A DNA stretch of 6,514 nucleotides, from the NCBI GenBank assembly GCA_025362165.1, contig JANYHY010000717.1:1-6514 (forward strand). The letters run 5' to 3'. The position numbers and the translations under genes were made by a program. A model generated the notes under the pieces. The model searched no databases. It saw only the letters and a program-made list of their open reading frames with translations, and was not told where the DNA came from. Below, one piece after another: positions 1 through 5,789 of the stretch. Source of the DNA: Myxococcales bacterium. Lineage in GTDB: Bacteria > Myxococcota_A > Polyangia > Polyangiales > Polyangiaceae. Position 1 is the stretch's first letter. Every line of letters starts with the position of its first letter.

Positions 1-1
1 C

Positions 2-553
2 GACACGGAGATCGGCTTCGGCTTGCCGTTTGATCGAGAAGGCACGACGTGCCAACGCGTCTCGTTGATCGAGCGCGGAGTTGCCAAGAGCGTCTTGTAC
101 GATCGCACGCTCGCCGCGCGGATGGGCACTGAGAGCACGGGCAACGCGCTCGTGTCCGCGTTCGACGGGCCCTCGGCTGGCGCATCTGCGGTGCACATGG
201 GAGGCGGAGACGCGGAGAGCGTCGAAGAGCTCGTTTCCGGGATCGATCGTGGGCTGTACATCTGCAGACTGCACTACGTGAACGGGCTGCTCGACACACG
301 ACGCGCAGTGATGACGGGTCTCACGCGCGACGGATGCTTCTTGGTCGAGAAGGGCAAGATCGTGCGCGCCGTGGGCAACATGCGCTTCACGGACAGCTTC
401 ATCGACGCGCTCGCTCGCGCCGACGGCATGACGCGCACACGCGTAGCGGTACCCTCCTGGTGGAACGACACCGGAGCGTTGGTGGTCCCTGGCGTACGCA
501 TGCGCGCGCTTCGCTTCAACGGCAGGAGCCAGACGCCGCCTCAGCTTGAGTAG
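2..553 (+). CDS. TldD/PmbA family protein, C-terminal part (5' end outside window)
   Basis: The frame is open to the left edge, so this is the last 183 residues of a longer protein. A TTG at 23 is not taken as the start because the family pattern begins before it. Seen: a GLPFDREG segment, then TGNAL, then a GIDRGLYICRLHY block, TGLTRDGCFLVEKGKI and NMRF, in the order typical of the C-terminal domain of TldD/PmbA proteins. TldD/PmbA pairs are proteases that process peptides such as microcins and antitoxins; TldD carries HExxxH plus a late zinc-binding cysteine, while PmbA is metal-free. The tail here (around SWWNDTG, then VPGVRMRALRF) has no cysteine where TldD has its ligand, so the protein is PmbA-like or belongs to the third, TldD-related class. 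The HExxxH region would lie outside the window, so catalytic status cannot be judged. The stop codon TAG is itself the first three bases of an intergenic repeat. Family assignment is firm; subgroup is inferred. Confidence 0.88.
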   Translation, partial: DTEIGFGLPFDREGTTCQRVSLIERGVAKSVLYDRTLAARMGTESTGNALVSAFDGPSAGASAVHMGGGDAESVEELVSGIDRGLYICRLHYVNGLLDTRRAVMTGLTRDGCFLVEKGKIVRAVGNMRFTDSFIDALARADGMTRTRVAVPSWWNDTGALVVPGVRMRALRFNGRSQTPPQLE

Positions 554-582
554 TGCCTCGATTCGTAAAATCGTGGGCACTA
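551..582. terminator. Strong hairpin overlapping the stop codon of the TldD/PmbA gene; possible bidirectional terminator
   Basis: TAGTGCC (551-557) pairs perfectly with GGCACTA (576-582), and CGATT (559-563) pairs with AATCG (569-573) around a short CGTAA loop, giving about 12 base pairs with a small internal irregularity. It lies between two convergent genes, where a bidirectional terminator would be expected. There is no T-run on either side, so it is not a classical intrinsic terminator. It could equally be a palindromic intergenic repeat or an RNA-stabilising 3' structure. The stem is seen directly; the role is inferred. Confidence 0.5.
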
Positions 583-586
583 GGAA

Positions 587-616
587 ATTCGCGGGAGCGA
601 ATGCCCGGGTTTGGGC
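587..616. other. Two small adjacent hairpins in the convergent spacer
   Basis: ATTCGC (587-592) pairs perfectly with GCGAAT (597-602) around GGGA, a GNRA-type tetraloop on the + strand RNA. Directly after it, GCCC (603-606) pairs with GGGC (613-616). With the larger stem at 551-582 this makes a run of three hairpins between the TldD/PmbA gene and the small - strand gene. Function unknown; a structured 3' end is one reading. Confidence 0.4.
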
Positions 617-702
617 GAAGCTCAAGTAGACCGTCTAGTGCCGCGATTTGTAGCGAAGCTGCAGAGTCCACAGGACCTGGCTCGACGGAATCTCGGCAGT
701 AG

Positions 703-960
703 CTACGCGGCGACGGTCTCGTCGTCGATCGCGTCGAGCGTGCGCAGCGCAGGTCCGCTCGCGAGCTCACGCTCCTCGGAGACGAGCGTGAGGAGCTCGT
801 TCTTGGTGGCGACGCCGCTGTCCAGCAACGCGCGCATGAAGCCGTCCACATAGCCATGCGCGCGGCCTACGCGCGACTCCAGCTGTCCGCTCGCGCGGAG
901 CGCAAAGACGTCCCGCAACATCGTTCGAAGCTCGGAAAGAAGCTCGGTCTTGGCTCGCAT
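703..960 (-). CDS. Small helical protein of unknown function (85 aa)
   Basis: I do not recognise a named family. The start is the ATG at 960, because GAGGAG (967-972) lies six bases upstream of it; an ATG six codons further out would place that ribosome binding site inside the coding region. The 85 residues have no signal peptide, membrane segment or cysteine. The protein is predicted to be almost wholly helical: an N-terminal helix (residues 1-26, MRAKTELLSE onward), a turn with a GRAHGYVDGFMRALLDSGV block (32-50), a third helix NELLTLVSEER (54-64) and a short acidic tail. Codon use is G/C-rich at third positions like its neighbours, supporting a real gene. It diverges from the membrane protein gene to its right and converges with the TldD/PmbA gene on its left. 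Compact helical proteins of this size are often DNA- or protein-binding, but nothing here shows that. Confidence 0.7.
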   Translation of the reverse strand: MRAKTELLSELRTMLRDVFALRASGQLESRVGRAHGYVDGFMRALLDSGVATKNELLTLVSEERELASGPALRTLDAIDDETVAA

Positions 961-966
961 GAAGTT

Positions 967-972
967 CTCCTC
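967..972 (-). promoter_or_regulatory. Ribosome binding site deciding the start of the 85-aa protein
   Basis: The - strand reads GAGGAG, six bases (AACTTC) before the ATG at 960. It is the best Shine-Dalgarno match for this gene and selects this ATG over the upstream one at 978. Confidence 0.65.
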
Positions 973-1022
973 GCACAAGACCGCTATCGAACCCGGATCG
1001 AAGTGGCCAAGTTTGCGGCACC

Positions 1023-1051
1023 TCCAAGCTGGCTCTTGCGAGCCACTTGGA
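1023..1051. promoter_or_regulatory. Twelve-base-pair inverted repeat in the divergent spacer
   Basis: TGGCTC (1030-1035) pairs with GAGCCA (1040-1045) around TTGC, and TCCAAG (1023-1028) pairs with CTTGGA (1046-1051), with one bulged C at 1029. The result is a stem of 6 plus 6 pairs. A competing partner exists: AAGTGGC at 1001-1007 is complementary to GCCACTT at 1042-1048. The position between two divergent genes allows an operator, or an RNA structure in the leader of the - strand gene. No T-run follows on either strand. Confidence 0.45.
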
Positions 1052-1067
1052 CAGAACCTTCTCCATC

Positions 1068-1088
1068 GATCGTGCCTTTGGCACGATC
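1068..1088. promoter_or_regulatory. Perfect 9+9 dyad overlapping the -35 box; candidate operator
   Basis: GATCGTGCC (1068-1076) and GGCACGATC (1080-1088) are exact reverse complements separated by TTT. The right half overlaps the proposed -35 element (1078-1083) of the gene starting at 1135, as expected for a site bound by a dimeric repressor. A hairpin is possible, but a 3-base loop without a T-run makes an intrinsic terminator unlikely. Dyad seen; operator role inferred; regulator unknown. Confidence 0.5.
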
Positions 1089-1106
1089 AACTGCTCGCGC
1101 AATACT
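1078..1106 (+). promoter_or_regulatory. Sigma70-like promoter for the membrane protein gene
   Basis: TTGGCA (1078-1083, 5 of 6 to TTGACA), a 17-base spacer, then AATACT (1101-1106, 4 of 6 to TATAAT). Transcription would start near 1113, leaving a leader of about 22 bases before the ATG at 1135. It would also exclude the in-frame GTG at 1108 as start. Match quality and optimal spacing are seen; activity is inferred. Confidence 0.45.
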
Positions 1107-1134
1107 GGTGAATCGGCGAGCGTTGGGATATGCG

Positions 1135-2382
1135 ATGCACCTCCCCCGCGCCCAGCCCATGCCCGACGAACGTCCGTCCCACAAGCCCGTCAGTGCGCCG
1201 CAAGAAGGCGCTGACACGGCGCGCGATCCGTCTGATCCGTGGTCGAGGGCGATCGCGGCGATCGACGACAGCACGCGCGCCGATGCGTTGCTCGATCTCG
1301 CGAGGGACACATGGGTGGACCTCGCCGCGACCGGGAGAGCTCCTACCGATGACGAGGTTCGCGACAAGGCGAAGGCTTTGGCGCTGAGCGACGACGACGC
1401 GCGGACCGCTGCGGGCGACGTGCTCGGCGTACTCGGACGGGGACCCGAGGACGACACCGAGCGAGCGCTCGGCGCTGCGCTTTGCGCGCGCGCGATTGCG
1501 CGTGAATGGTCGGGCGCCAACGCAGACGACGCGCGCCTCGCTGGCGCGGCGATCTCGCTCTCTGCTCGGACGCCGTTCGACGTCCTCAGCGGCCTCGATC
1601 GCGTGATGGGAGACCCCGACCGAGCTTGGAAGGCGACCGCCGCCCGCGTGCGCGCGTTCGATCGAGGCGAGGCCAAGGGCATGTCGCGCGGCGAAGCTGC
1701 GATCGCCTGCTCCGCGATCGCCTCGTCGTCGAGCACCGCCGCCGCGAGCGCGCGATCGAACCTTCGTCTCCGCGACCCGTTGCTCGCGCGAATCGTCGAT
1801 GGATCCAACGCCACCGAGTCGGGAGAGAAGGTGGAGCTCTCTGGCGAGCTGTTGCCAGCGCCGCGCGGCGCCATCGCGACGACGCTCCTCGCCCTCACCG
1901 GCCTCTTGTTCGTCATGCACGCTTGGCGCGCGGTCCTCAAGCTCGCGCTCGTGTATCGCAAGCCCGCGGAGATCACGCTGTCTGCGCGCGGCGTGCGCAT
2001 CAAGAGCAAGACGACATTGCTCGGACGAACGCTCCGCGAGAGCGACACACACCTGCTGCGAGATTCGCTCGCTGAGGCAACGCGAGAGATCCGCTACCCG
2101 AGCCTCGGCTTGTATGCAGGGCTCTTGGCGCTCGCGATTGGGACTTACGTCGGAGTCGGCACGCTGAGTGACGGGGTGCGTAGCGCGTCTCCCTCGCTCT
2201 TGCTCGTAGGACTCGTCGTCGTTGCCGCCGGGATTGGGCTCGATCTCGCGCTGACGAGCGCAGCGCCGGGTGCACGCGGCAAGTGTCGTGTCGTGTTCGT
2301 GGCCAAGAAGGGTCGCGCGCTTTGCGTCGGTGGCCTCGACAGCACGCGCGCTGACGAGGCGCTCGCGCTGCTCAAGGCGTAG
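1135..2382 (+). CDS. Membrane protein of unknown function with possible PH-like region (415 aa)
   Basis: I do not recognise a named family. The frame is open back to 856, but the ATG at 1135 is chosen: it lies downstream of a good promoter, and GGGA (1125-1128) precedes it by six bases. An ATG at 1159 is the alternative. Residues 1-240 are soluble, largely helical and charged, without a signal peptide. Predicted membrane segments are about 246-264 (AIATTLLALTGLLFV core), 324-344 and 355-374. Between the first and second lies a basic, strand-rich stretch (about 277-320, with AEITLSARGVRI). After the third comes CRVVFVAKKGRALCVGGLD, then a terminal helix. These pieces together resemble a bacterial PH-like fold interrupted by a two-helix membrane hairpin, which is inference only. 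Topology is unclear because the loop between segments 1 and 2 is strongly basic. The gene is convergent with, and overlaps by 11 bases, the lipoprotein gene. Confidence 0.78.
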   Translation: MHLPRAQPMPDERPSHKPVSAPQEGADTARDPSDPWSRAIAAIDDSTRADALLDLARDTWVDLAATGRAPTDDEVRDKAKALALSDDDARTAAGDVLGVLGRGPEDDTERALGAALCARAIAREWSGANADDARLAGAAISLSARTPFDVLSGLDRVMGDPDRAWKATAARVRAFDRGEAKGMSRGEAAIACSAIASSSSTAAASARSNLRLRDPLLARIVDGSNATESGEKVELSGELLPAPRGAIATTLLALTGLLFVMHAWRAVLKLALVYRKPAEITLSARGVRIKSKTTLLGRTLRESDTHLLRDSLAEATREIRYPSLGLYAGLLALAIGTYVGVGTLSDGVRSASPSLLLVGLVVVAAGIGLDLALTSAAPGARGKCRVVFVAKKGRALCVGGLDSTRADEALALLKA

Positions 2383-4027
2383 CGACCGCGCTTCGTGCGG
2401 TCTCGCCGACCACGACGTCGAGCTTGCCCGACGTGACGCGCACCTCGTAGCGAACACGCCGAGGCGCCGAGCGTGCGCATGAGCGAACGCTCACGGCGTG
2501 AGCGGACGCACCGCGATCGATCACATCGCCTGTAACGACGTCGATCGCTTCCATCGCGACGCCAGTGCCTGCGCCTTCCACGCCCGCGGTGACGAACGCG
2601 CACGAGCTCTGCGCGACGTTGCTCTCCCACGCTTCTCGTCGGCTCGCGTCGATGGAGAGCTGTCGCACCGCGCCCGGAGGCACATCATCGCCCATGGCCT
2701 CCGACGCTCTCAGCAGCATGCGCGACGCGGCGAGCGGGAGGGCTGAGAACACGGGGCTCTGCCAACGCTCCTTGCGCGCGACAACGGCGATGGGTCCGCC
2801 GCGACCACGGACTTCCAAGTCGATGCCGAGCTTGCTCTTGCCGCACGCGAAGAGGACGAGCTGCGAGGACGCGGCGGCTTGCCCGAACGAGACCCCCTTG
2901 TCGTCCCAGGTCGAGGCTTGGAGCCACGCGGCGGGTGCCCCACCGATTACGTCGATGCGACGGCACGCCTCCACCGCGTCGAGTGGAACGGTCGCGCGTC
3001 GTCCAAGCACCGCTGTGACTGTCGTCGCGCTGGTCGCAGCGGCGTAGCCCACCTTCGCGAGCTCTGCGTCGAGCCGCGCGCGCGCATCCGACAAGCTGGC
3101 GCGCGACGGCAACCACGCCAAGCGGACGGGGGACGCGATGTCAGCGCCTGTCGCGATCGGAGCGCGCGACAAGACCACCGCGGCGACGCCTGCTCCGACG
3201 TGAGGTCGAACCACGAGCGACGCGGTGAGCGCGTTCTCCGAGCATACGACGAGAGTCAGCTCCTTGCCGACCCCGCTTGCGCGGGCGATCACGCGCGTCG
3301 AGTCGTCGACGACCTCCGCGTCGAGTAGGCTCGTGTCTTCACCCGCGAGCACGAGCGCATCCACGCAGTCTCCCGCGTCGATGGCCATGGAGACGTTCGT
3401 CGGTGCCCGCTCGTCGATCGCGACCGCGACGCGGCGAACCTCTTCCCACGTGCCGCCGAGTGAAGCGCGGTGCTGCTGCACATGGTCGCCGAGCCCTGGC
3501 CAAGCCTCCGTGGACGCAATCTCGCCGCGCGCGCCGTGAGCGCGGAGCGCCTTGCTGATCTCGATCGCGTGATCGCGCGGGACCACCTGCGCCGAGAGCG
3601 CGACGAGCCCCTCACCGCTCGCGGCATGCACAGCGGCGTAGACGCGAGAAGGGTGAGGCGGGCAGAGGAGCACAGTCGGGTGCGCGTCCGGCGCTTCGTC
3701 CACGACGACCGGATTTCCCTCCTCGGCGAAGACAGCGACGTCGATGTCCTCGAGCGACGGCGACGCGCGCGCGTAGGTCAAGAGGCAAGCGTCCGCGGGG
3801 ATCTCCACGAATGCGCCGATCCGCTCGCCCGCCGAGATTTGCCCCGAGGCGACGATGGAGGCCGGGCCGGCCCCCATCGCGATCGCGCGCGACGAGGTCT
3901 CAGCGACGAGCTTGCTCGCGTCGAGGTCGCCGTTCGCCACCACGGGAGCGCGCAGCGGAGTGAACGTCGCCTTCGACCCCGAACCGCCAGCGCATGCGGC
4001 GAGCACCAACAACACCGCGCGCCTCAC
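2372..4027 (-). CDS. Lipoprotein with four cysteine-paired repeat modules (551 aa)
   Basis: The start is GTG at 4027, which overlaps the preceding gene's stop as GTGA and is preceded by GGGAGG. The frame extends to 4075, but the extension would add a stretch before the signal sequence. Residues 1-12 (VRRAVLLVLAAC, GTG read as Met) form a short lipoprotein signal with lipobox LAAC, so C12 would be lipidated. Apart from C12 the protein has exactly eight cysteines in four pairs: 81/122, 221/262, 355/395 and 476/517, spaced 41, 41, 40 and 41 residues. Each first cysteine follows a strand and a short turn (ADAC, AGDC, VEAC, QSSC), and each second ends a hydrophobic strand (VLLC, LVVC, LFAC, VRSC). 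Helical linkers separate the modules (about 150-195, 300-330, 425-455). This suggests four disulfide-stapled beta modules on the outside of a membrane. No catalytic motif or known family is recognised. It is the last gene of the operon in the window. Confidence 0.85.
   Translation of the reverse strand: MRRAVLLVLAACAGGSGSKATFTPLRAPVVANGDLDASKLVAETSSRAIAMGAGPASIVASGQISAGERIGAFVEIPADACLLTYARASPSLEDIDVAVFAEEGNPVVVDEAPDAHPTVLLCPPHPSRVYAAVHAASGEGLVALSAQVVPRDHAIEISKALRAHGARGEIASTEAWPGLGDHVQQHRASLGGTWEEVRRVAVAIDERAPTNVSMAIDAGDCVDALVLAGEDTSLLDAEVVDDSTRVIARASGVGKELTLVVCSENALTASLVVRPHVGAGVAAVVLSRAPIATGADIASPVRLAWLPSRASLSDARARLDAELAKVGYAAATSATTVTAVLGRRATVPLDAVEACRRIDVIGGAPAAWLQASTWDDKGVSFGQAAASSQLVLFACGKSKLGIDLEVRGRGGPIAVVARKERWQSPVFSALPLAASRMLLRASEAMGDDVPPGAVRQLSIDASRREAWESNVAQSSCAFVTAGVEGAGTGVAMEAIDVVTGDVIDRGASAHAVSVRSCARSAPRRVRYEVRVTSGKLDVVVGETARSAVATP
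2384..2402. terminator. Hairpin just after the membrane protein stop codon; weak terminator candidate
   Basis: GACCGC (2384-2389) pairs perfectly with GCGGTC (2397-2402) around a 7-base loop, starting two bases after the + strand stop. It lies inside the 3' coding end of the convergent lipoprotein gene. There is no T-run, so any termination would be inefficient or need Rho; the stem could also be a by-product of coding sequence. Confidence 0.25.
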
Positions 4028-5271
4028 TGGACCTCCCACGCCGCAGCGACGACACGAAAGAGCGCGAGCGTCCACGCGATCGATGTGCCGCGTGTGTCGA
4101 CGTCGATGTCTGCGATGGCTCGATCACGCGCGCAGAACGCGACAAGGCTCGCGCCGTCTTGCGGAGCGCGCTCCTCGCTCGATTCGTTCTCGCCAACTCG
4201 CGCGCGAAGGCGCATCGATCGCACGACACCGTGCGAGAGCGCTACCGACGCCACGTAGCAAGCGCCAGGCTCGATCTGCGCGAACATTGACGTGAGCCCC
4301 GCGCCTCCAAGCGCGACGAGCACGGGGCGCTCGATCGGAGCGGGCACGCGATGCGCAACGAACGCCCCAGTCATCCGCGCTCGCGTCTCGAAGCTCCACT
4401 CACGACCGAACGACGTTGGCAACGTCCACGACGCGTGAGCGACCAAGATTGGCTCGTCTGGCGCGGCGCCAACGAACGTCAAACGAAGGGCTGTCGGCGT
4501 GCCTACGCACAGATCTAGCCTCGCGTCCGCGGCATCGCCGTGATCTCGTGCGAGCAACGAATCGTCCTTAGCGTTCGAGATCTCCGCGTCGAGATCGACG
4601 CGACCGCGCTTCTTCGCCTCGCTCGCCGCGAGCTCGAAGCGGTGACAGCCGGCGTCGACGTCGATGCGACCGCTCCCTGATCCGTCGCGACCCGCATTGA
4701 GGGAAGCGCGCGTGACGCTCTCCGCCCCATCTCGGCGGGCGCGAAGCTCGGACGCCTCAGTGCGTTTCACCGCTGGCGCGAGCGCAGGCAGCGGACCAGC
4801 CTCTCCGCTCGATGAGGGGGCGCCCTGCGACCGCTCCGGCAGGATGTCGCGCAGCGAAGGAAGCGGCGCGTTGGAGAAGCTGACGACGAACTCGAGAGCA
4901 CCACGACCAGCGTCGCTCACGACGCGGAGCCGTTCTAGCGCGGGGCCATCGCAAGACACGATCTCGAGCGCGCCAGCGGCCGACGAGACCTTCCCCGCAT
5001 CGTCCGAGTCTTCGAGGGTCACGTGAAACGACAACCCTCGCGCCCCGATCAAGGTCACGCTCGTGCATCGTTTGGCGGACGCTGGTGTCGGCACGGTCAC
5101 GCTGAAGGACTCGCCGTCGTAGACGAAGCGCGTCGGCAGTGAAGTCACTTGCCCGCCCGCCTCACGGTGCTTCTGCGCGACAGCAGCCGAGAGATCGCGC
5201 AAACCTTCTGCCCGCGCGAGGCAGGACGCAAACAGGACGACGCACGTGACAGCAAAGCCGAGCCTGCTCAC
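4024..5271 (-). CDS. Exported protein with three cysteine-paired modules (415 aa)
   Basis: The start is GTG at 5271, overlapping the JAMM gene's stop as GTGA. GGTGGA (5278-5283) lies six bases upstream, and this start puts a signal peptide at the N-terminus. Residues 1-21 have a basic start and hydrophobic core, ending LARA before EG, a likely signal peptidase I site. C17 in FASC is a poor lipobox, so lipoprotein export is a weaker alternative. The mature part has six cysteines in three pairs: 69/107, 209/255 and 338/380 (spacing 38, 46, 42). Strand contexts (DAGC to LDLC, PGAC to VAFC) match those of the lipoprotein encoded next. A short helix follows the signal (24-37), and a low-complexity Ala/Pro/Ser/Arg linker (about 135-200) separates modules 1 and 2. 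No known family is recognised. Shared architecture and coupled translation suggest that the two exported proteins work together, possibly as a complex. Confidence 0.85.
   Translation of the reverse strand: MSRLGFAVTCVVLFASCLARAEGLRDLSAAVAQKHREAGGQVTSLPTRFVYDGESFSVTVPTPASAKRCTSVTLIGARGLSFHVTLEDSDDAGKVSSAAGALEIVSCDGPALERLRVVSDAGRGALEFVVSFSNAPLPSLRDILPERSQGAPSSSGEAGPLPALAPAVKRTEASELRARRDGAESVTRASLNAGRDGSGSGRIDVDAGCHRFELAASEAKKRGRVDLDAEISNAKDDSLLARDHGDAADARLDLCVGTPTALRLTFVGAAPDEPILVAHASWTLPTSFGREWSFETRARMTGAFVAHRVPAPIERPVLVALGGAGLTSMFAQIEPGACYVASVALSHGVVRSMRLRARVGENESSEERAPQDGASLVAFCARDRAIADIDVDTRGTSIAWTLALFRVVAAAWEVQ
4031..4037 (-). promoter_or_regulatory. Ribosome binding site fixing the GTG start of the lipoprotein
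   Basis: The - strand reads GGGAGGT, ending three bases before the GTG at 4027, and lies inside the last codons of the preceding gene. With the GTGA overlap it indicates translational coupling and rejects the longer reading from 4075. Confidence 0.6.
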
Positions 5272-5786
5272 TCGGCGTCCACCACGGTGAGAGGAGCTTC
5301 GACGAACGTGCGGGTGTCGGACCGCCAAACGAACAGCGCTCGCGACTCTACCTCGCCCTTGACGACGCTCGTCACGAGGTACGCCAGATCGTACGCAGGC
5401 TCGATGCCGCCCATCGTCGTCGCGGCGGCGTCCGTCTCCGAGAAGTACGCGCCGGCGTCGAGGTGAGAGTGATACAGCACCTTGACGGGACGCCCTCGCT
5501 CGGCGCCTTGTGCGACCGCGCGCTCGAACTTGAGCGGATCGATGTCGAAGTACATCCGCGCGGTCCGCGGATACGTGATCGGATCGAGCGCGTGGAGCTT
5601 TGCAGCGCGGTTCTGCATCGGCACGAGCTCGTCCACGAGCAAGCTCTCTGCTGGACCCGTGAGCAGACCGCAGCTCTCCTCATCGCGCGCATACGCGCTC
5701 GTCGCCTCGCGATCGATCGCCAGCAACAACGTCGACGGCAGCTCGACCCCGCGCGCCGCCCACGGGTGTTTGTCGAGGTCACGCAT
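5268..5786 (-). CDS. JAMM/MPN+ metallopeptidase, Mec-like (172 aa)
   Basis: A complete zinc isopeptidase-type domain fills the protein. The JAMM motif is intact: the catalytic glutamate in the EESCGLL segment (E37), then HSH (H106, H108), seven residues, and S116-x2-D119. H106, H108 and D119 bind zinc. Length and plan match small prokaryotic M67 peptidases. In Mycobacterium, Mec removes cysteine from the C-terminus of the sulfur carrier CysO after CysM has built it there. Here the gene begins three bases after a CysM-type synthase stops, so the same role is the best inference. No ubiquitin-like carrier is in the window. The start is ATG at 5786, followed by MRDLDKHPWAARGVELP before the first strand; a GGTGA lies close upstream. 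No signal peptide is present, so the enzyme is cytoplasmic. The next gene overlaps by 4 bases. Other roles of JAMM proteins (siderophore or thiamine sulfur transfer, ubiquitin-like defence systems) are less supported by the context. Confidence 0.9.
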   Translation of the reverse strand: MRDLDKHPWAARGVELPSTLLLAIDREATSAYARDEESCGLLTGPAESLLVDELVPMQNRAAKLHALDPITYPRTARMYFDIDPLKFERAVAQGAERGRPVKVLYHSHLDAGAYFSETDAAATTMGGIEPAYDLAYLVTSVVKGEVESRALFVWRSDTRTFVEAPLTVVDAE

Positions 5787-5789
5787 CGG

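Larger units (their letters stand above)
551..652. repeat. Three copies of a ~17-base TAGTGCC repeat (two direct, one inverted)
   Basis: Copy 1 (551-567) and copy 2 (636-652) are direct repeats matching at 15 of 17 positions: TAGTGCC, one variable base, CGATT, C or T, GTA. Copy 3 lies inverted at 566-582 (TAGTGCC, two bases, CGATTT, TA when read on the - strand). Copies 1 and 3 form the hairpin described separately; copy 2 could pair with copy 3 instead. The octamer GCGAAGCT also occurs twice, at 615-622 and 653-660. The arrangement resembles REP/BIME-type intergenic palindromes. Whether it is dispersed in the genome cannot be known from this window. Confidence 0.5.

Noticed and set aside
1079..1094. 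Sigma54-like promoter (TGGCAC followed by a CTGC)
   Set aside because: Eleven bases instead of the required ten separate the GG and GC elements, and sigma54 tolerates little spacing change.
856..1134. Upstream extension of the membrane protein frame
   Set aside because: It runs across the 85-aa gene on the other strand, the two dyads and the promoter, and its composition is unlike the rest of the protein.
1087..2457. Long - strand frames (456 and 354 codons) opposite the membrane protein gene
   Set aside because: Arg- and Ser-rich shadow translations typical of high-GC DNA; the + strand frame has a promoter, membrane segments and natural composition.
4028..4075. Upstream extension of the lipoprotein to an ATG
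   Set aside because: It would bury the lipoprotein signal inside the chain; the GTG at 4027 has a ribosome binding site and GTGA overlap.
3470..4258. Open frame of 262 codons on the + strand
   Set aside because: It is antisense to the two exported-protein genes, is rich in Arg and low-complexity residues, and shows no domain. The - strand frames have signal sequences, coupled starts and paired cysteines.
5268..5786. JAMM protein as part of a CBASS or ubiquitin-like defence operon
   Set aside because: No E1, E2, cyclase or ubiquitin-like gene is present, while the neighbouring cysM gives a direct metabolic explanation.
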